Assembly: GCF_003602235.1 (NCBI RefSeq)
Contig: NZ_QZVS01000097.1
Coordinates: 124,001-188,000, forward strand
Source: Cryobacterium melibiosiphilum
GTDB lineage: Bacteria > Actinomycetota > Actinomycetes > Actinomycetales > Microbacteriaceae
DNA: 64,000 nt
Direction of reading: 5' to 3'
Position 1 is the first letter of the stretch, and the number at the start of each line of letters is the position of its first letter. The notes under the pieces were generated by a model, which was not told the origin of the DNA, did no database searches, and worked only from the letters and a program-made list of their open reading frames with translations. The translations under genes were made by a program, and so were the position numbers. Below are positions 63,543-64,000 of this stretch, piece by piece.

Positions 63543-64000
63543 CTACGCGTGTGACGGGCCTCGCCCGCGCGCGGCCCCGAACAGGGCGCGTGGGCCGCTT
63601 CGAGCGAGCGACACGGGCGAGAGCGCGGCCCTCAGCCGTGCGACTCGCGGCGACGCCTCGAGCAGGGCGCCCACGACGAGCAGCACGTCCTCAGCCAGCA
63701 CAGCCTCAGCGAGCACGGCGCTGCCGGCCCCGGCAGCGTTCCCACCTGGTGCGGGACGGGCGAACCGGAGCCGTTCGAAGCGACCGAGCACACGCTCAAG
63801 GGCGGCCTGGGCCGCCGGGTGCGGGTCAGCGGATGCCCCGATCCGGTCCGCGATGCGCCGCGCCACCTCCCGCGGCGTGTCTGTACGACTGACCGGCACG
63901 CCGAGGTCGAGCGCCGTGTCGGTGAGTTCCGTCCATGCGTCGGCCGCACCGGCGTCGGCACCCTGGCCCGCGCGGATGCGACGCAACCGACCACGACGCC
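63543..64000 (-). CDS. C-terminal fragment, transglutaminase-like/DUF4129-type protein (cut by window edge)
   Basis: The frame is open from the edge to the stop at 63543, so the gene starts outside the window. Visible part: a basic stretch, then AWTELTDTALDLGVPVSRTD followed by TPREVARRI, which resembles the cytosolic C-terminal segment of actinobacterial TgpA-like transglutaminase membrane proteins. No catalytic residue is in view. The assignment is tentative. Confidence 0.5.
   Translation of the reverse strand, partial: RRGRLRRIRAGQGADAGAADAWTELTDTALDLGVPVSRTDTPREVARRIADRIGASADPHPAAQAALERVLGRFERLRFARPAPGGNAAGAGSAVLAEAVLAEDVLLVVGALLEASPRVARLRAALSPVSLARSGPRALFGAARGRGPSHA

Noticed and set aside
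1..64000. CRISPR arrays, tRNA or rRNA genes, insertion sequences
   Set aside because: No regularly spaced repeats with unique spacers, no cloverleaf or rRNA sequence and no transposase were recognised. The tandem repeats found are inside genes or too short.

Overview
The window is high-GC chromosomal DNA from an actinobacterium, most probably Microbacteriaceae (Cryobacterium-like; inferred from protein style and gene order, not from a search). Starts are a mix of ATG, GTG and TTG, neighbouring genes often overlap by 1-4 nt (ATGA, GTGA, TGATG), and the gene order is the actinobacterial housekeeping backbone: cdsA-frr-pyrH-tsf-rpsB, xerC-dprA-yifB-yraN, DUF2469-rnhB-lepB-rplS-trmD, rimM-KH-rpsP, ffh, ftsY, smc, mutM-rnc-rpmF-DUF177.

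Layout. 1-8 kb: an AI-2E family membrane protein, a small alpha/beta-hydrolase operon, a secreted transglycosylase-like protein, then DivIVA-like/cdsA/frr/pyrH/tsf/rpsB on the minus strand. 8-14 kb: divergent M23 peptidase, then xerC, a metallophosphoesterase, dprA, comM/yifB and yraN. 14-20 kb: SGNH hydrolase, M19 dipeptidase coupled to a zinc alcohol dehydrogenase, deazaflavin oxidoreductase, long-type GAPDH, DUF2469, rnhB. 20-23 kb: lepB, rplS, a membrane protein, trmD. 23-30.5 kb: nitrite-assimilation island (sirohydrochlorin chelatase and nirD on minus; nirB, SUMT and a HemD/winged-helix regulator on plus; nirC-type channel on minus). 30.7-36 kb: rimM, KH protein, rpsP, a GCS2-type ligase, an LLM oxidoreductase, ffh. 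36-38 kb: a lower-GC pair of surface proteins resembling a WxL/DUF916 system. 38-42 kb: TetR/MFS pair, DUF2004-like gene, ftsY. 42-54 kb: FAD oxidoreductase, then an assimilatory sulfate-reduction operon (second sirohydrochlorin chelatase, sulfite reductase, cysH, cysD, sulfonate-type binding protein, cysN, ABC ATPase, permease, ferredoxin reductase, ferredoxin). 54-64 kb: smc, a tandem GNAT protein, a DUF222/HNH protein, mutM, rnc, rpmF, DUF177 and the C-terminus of a probable transglutaminase-like membrane protein running off the edge.

How it fits together. Both metabolic islands depend on siroheme: NirBD reduces nitrite to ammonium, and the ferredoxin-type sulfite reductase makes sulfide. 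Each island carries its own CbiX-like chelatase, but only the nitrite island has SUMT, so the sulfur island probably shares its precorrin-2. No precorrin-2 dehydrogenase was seen in the window. The two islands interrupt what is usually a tighter housekeeping backbone (rimM/trmD and ffh/ftsY/smc).

Non-coding structure. Two intergenic palindromic elements of exactly 76 bp flank the nirC-type gene. A different 82-bp palindrome lies downstream of ffh, and a related repeat lies between fdxA and smc. There are strong hairpins after tsf, rplS and the MFS gene, a perfect 16-bp TetR operator candidate, and a GlnR-like repeat array in the nirD/nirB divergent region. Several genes carry short in-frame tandem repeats. 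I saw no tRNA, rRNA, CRISPR array, insertion sequence or transposase.
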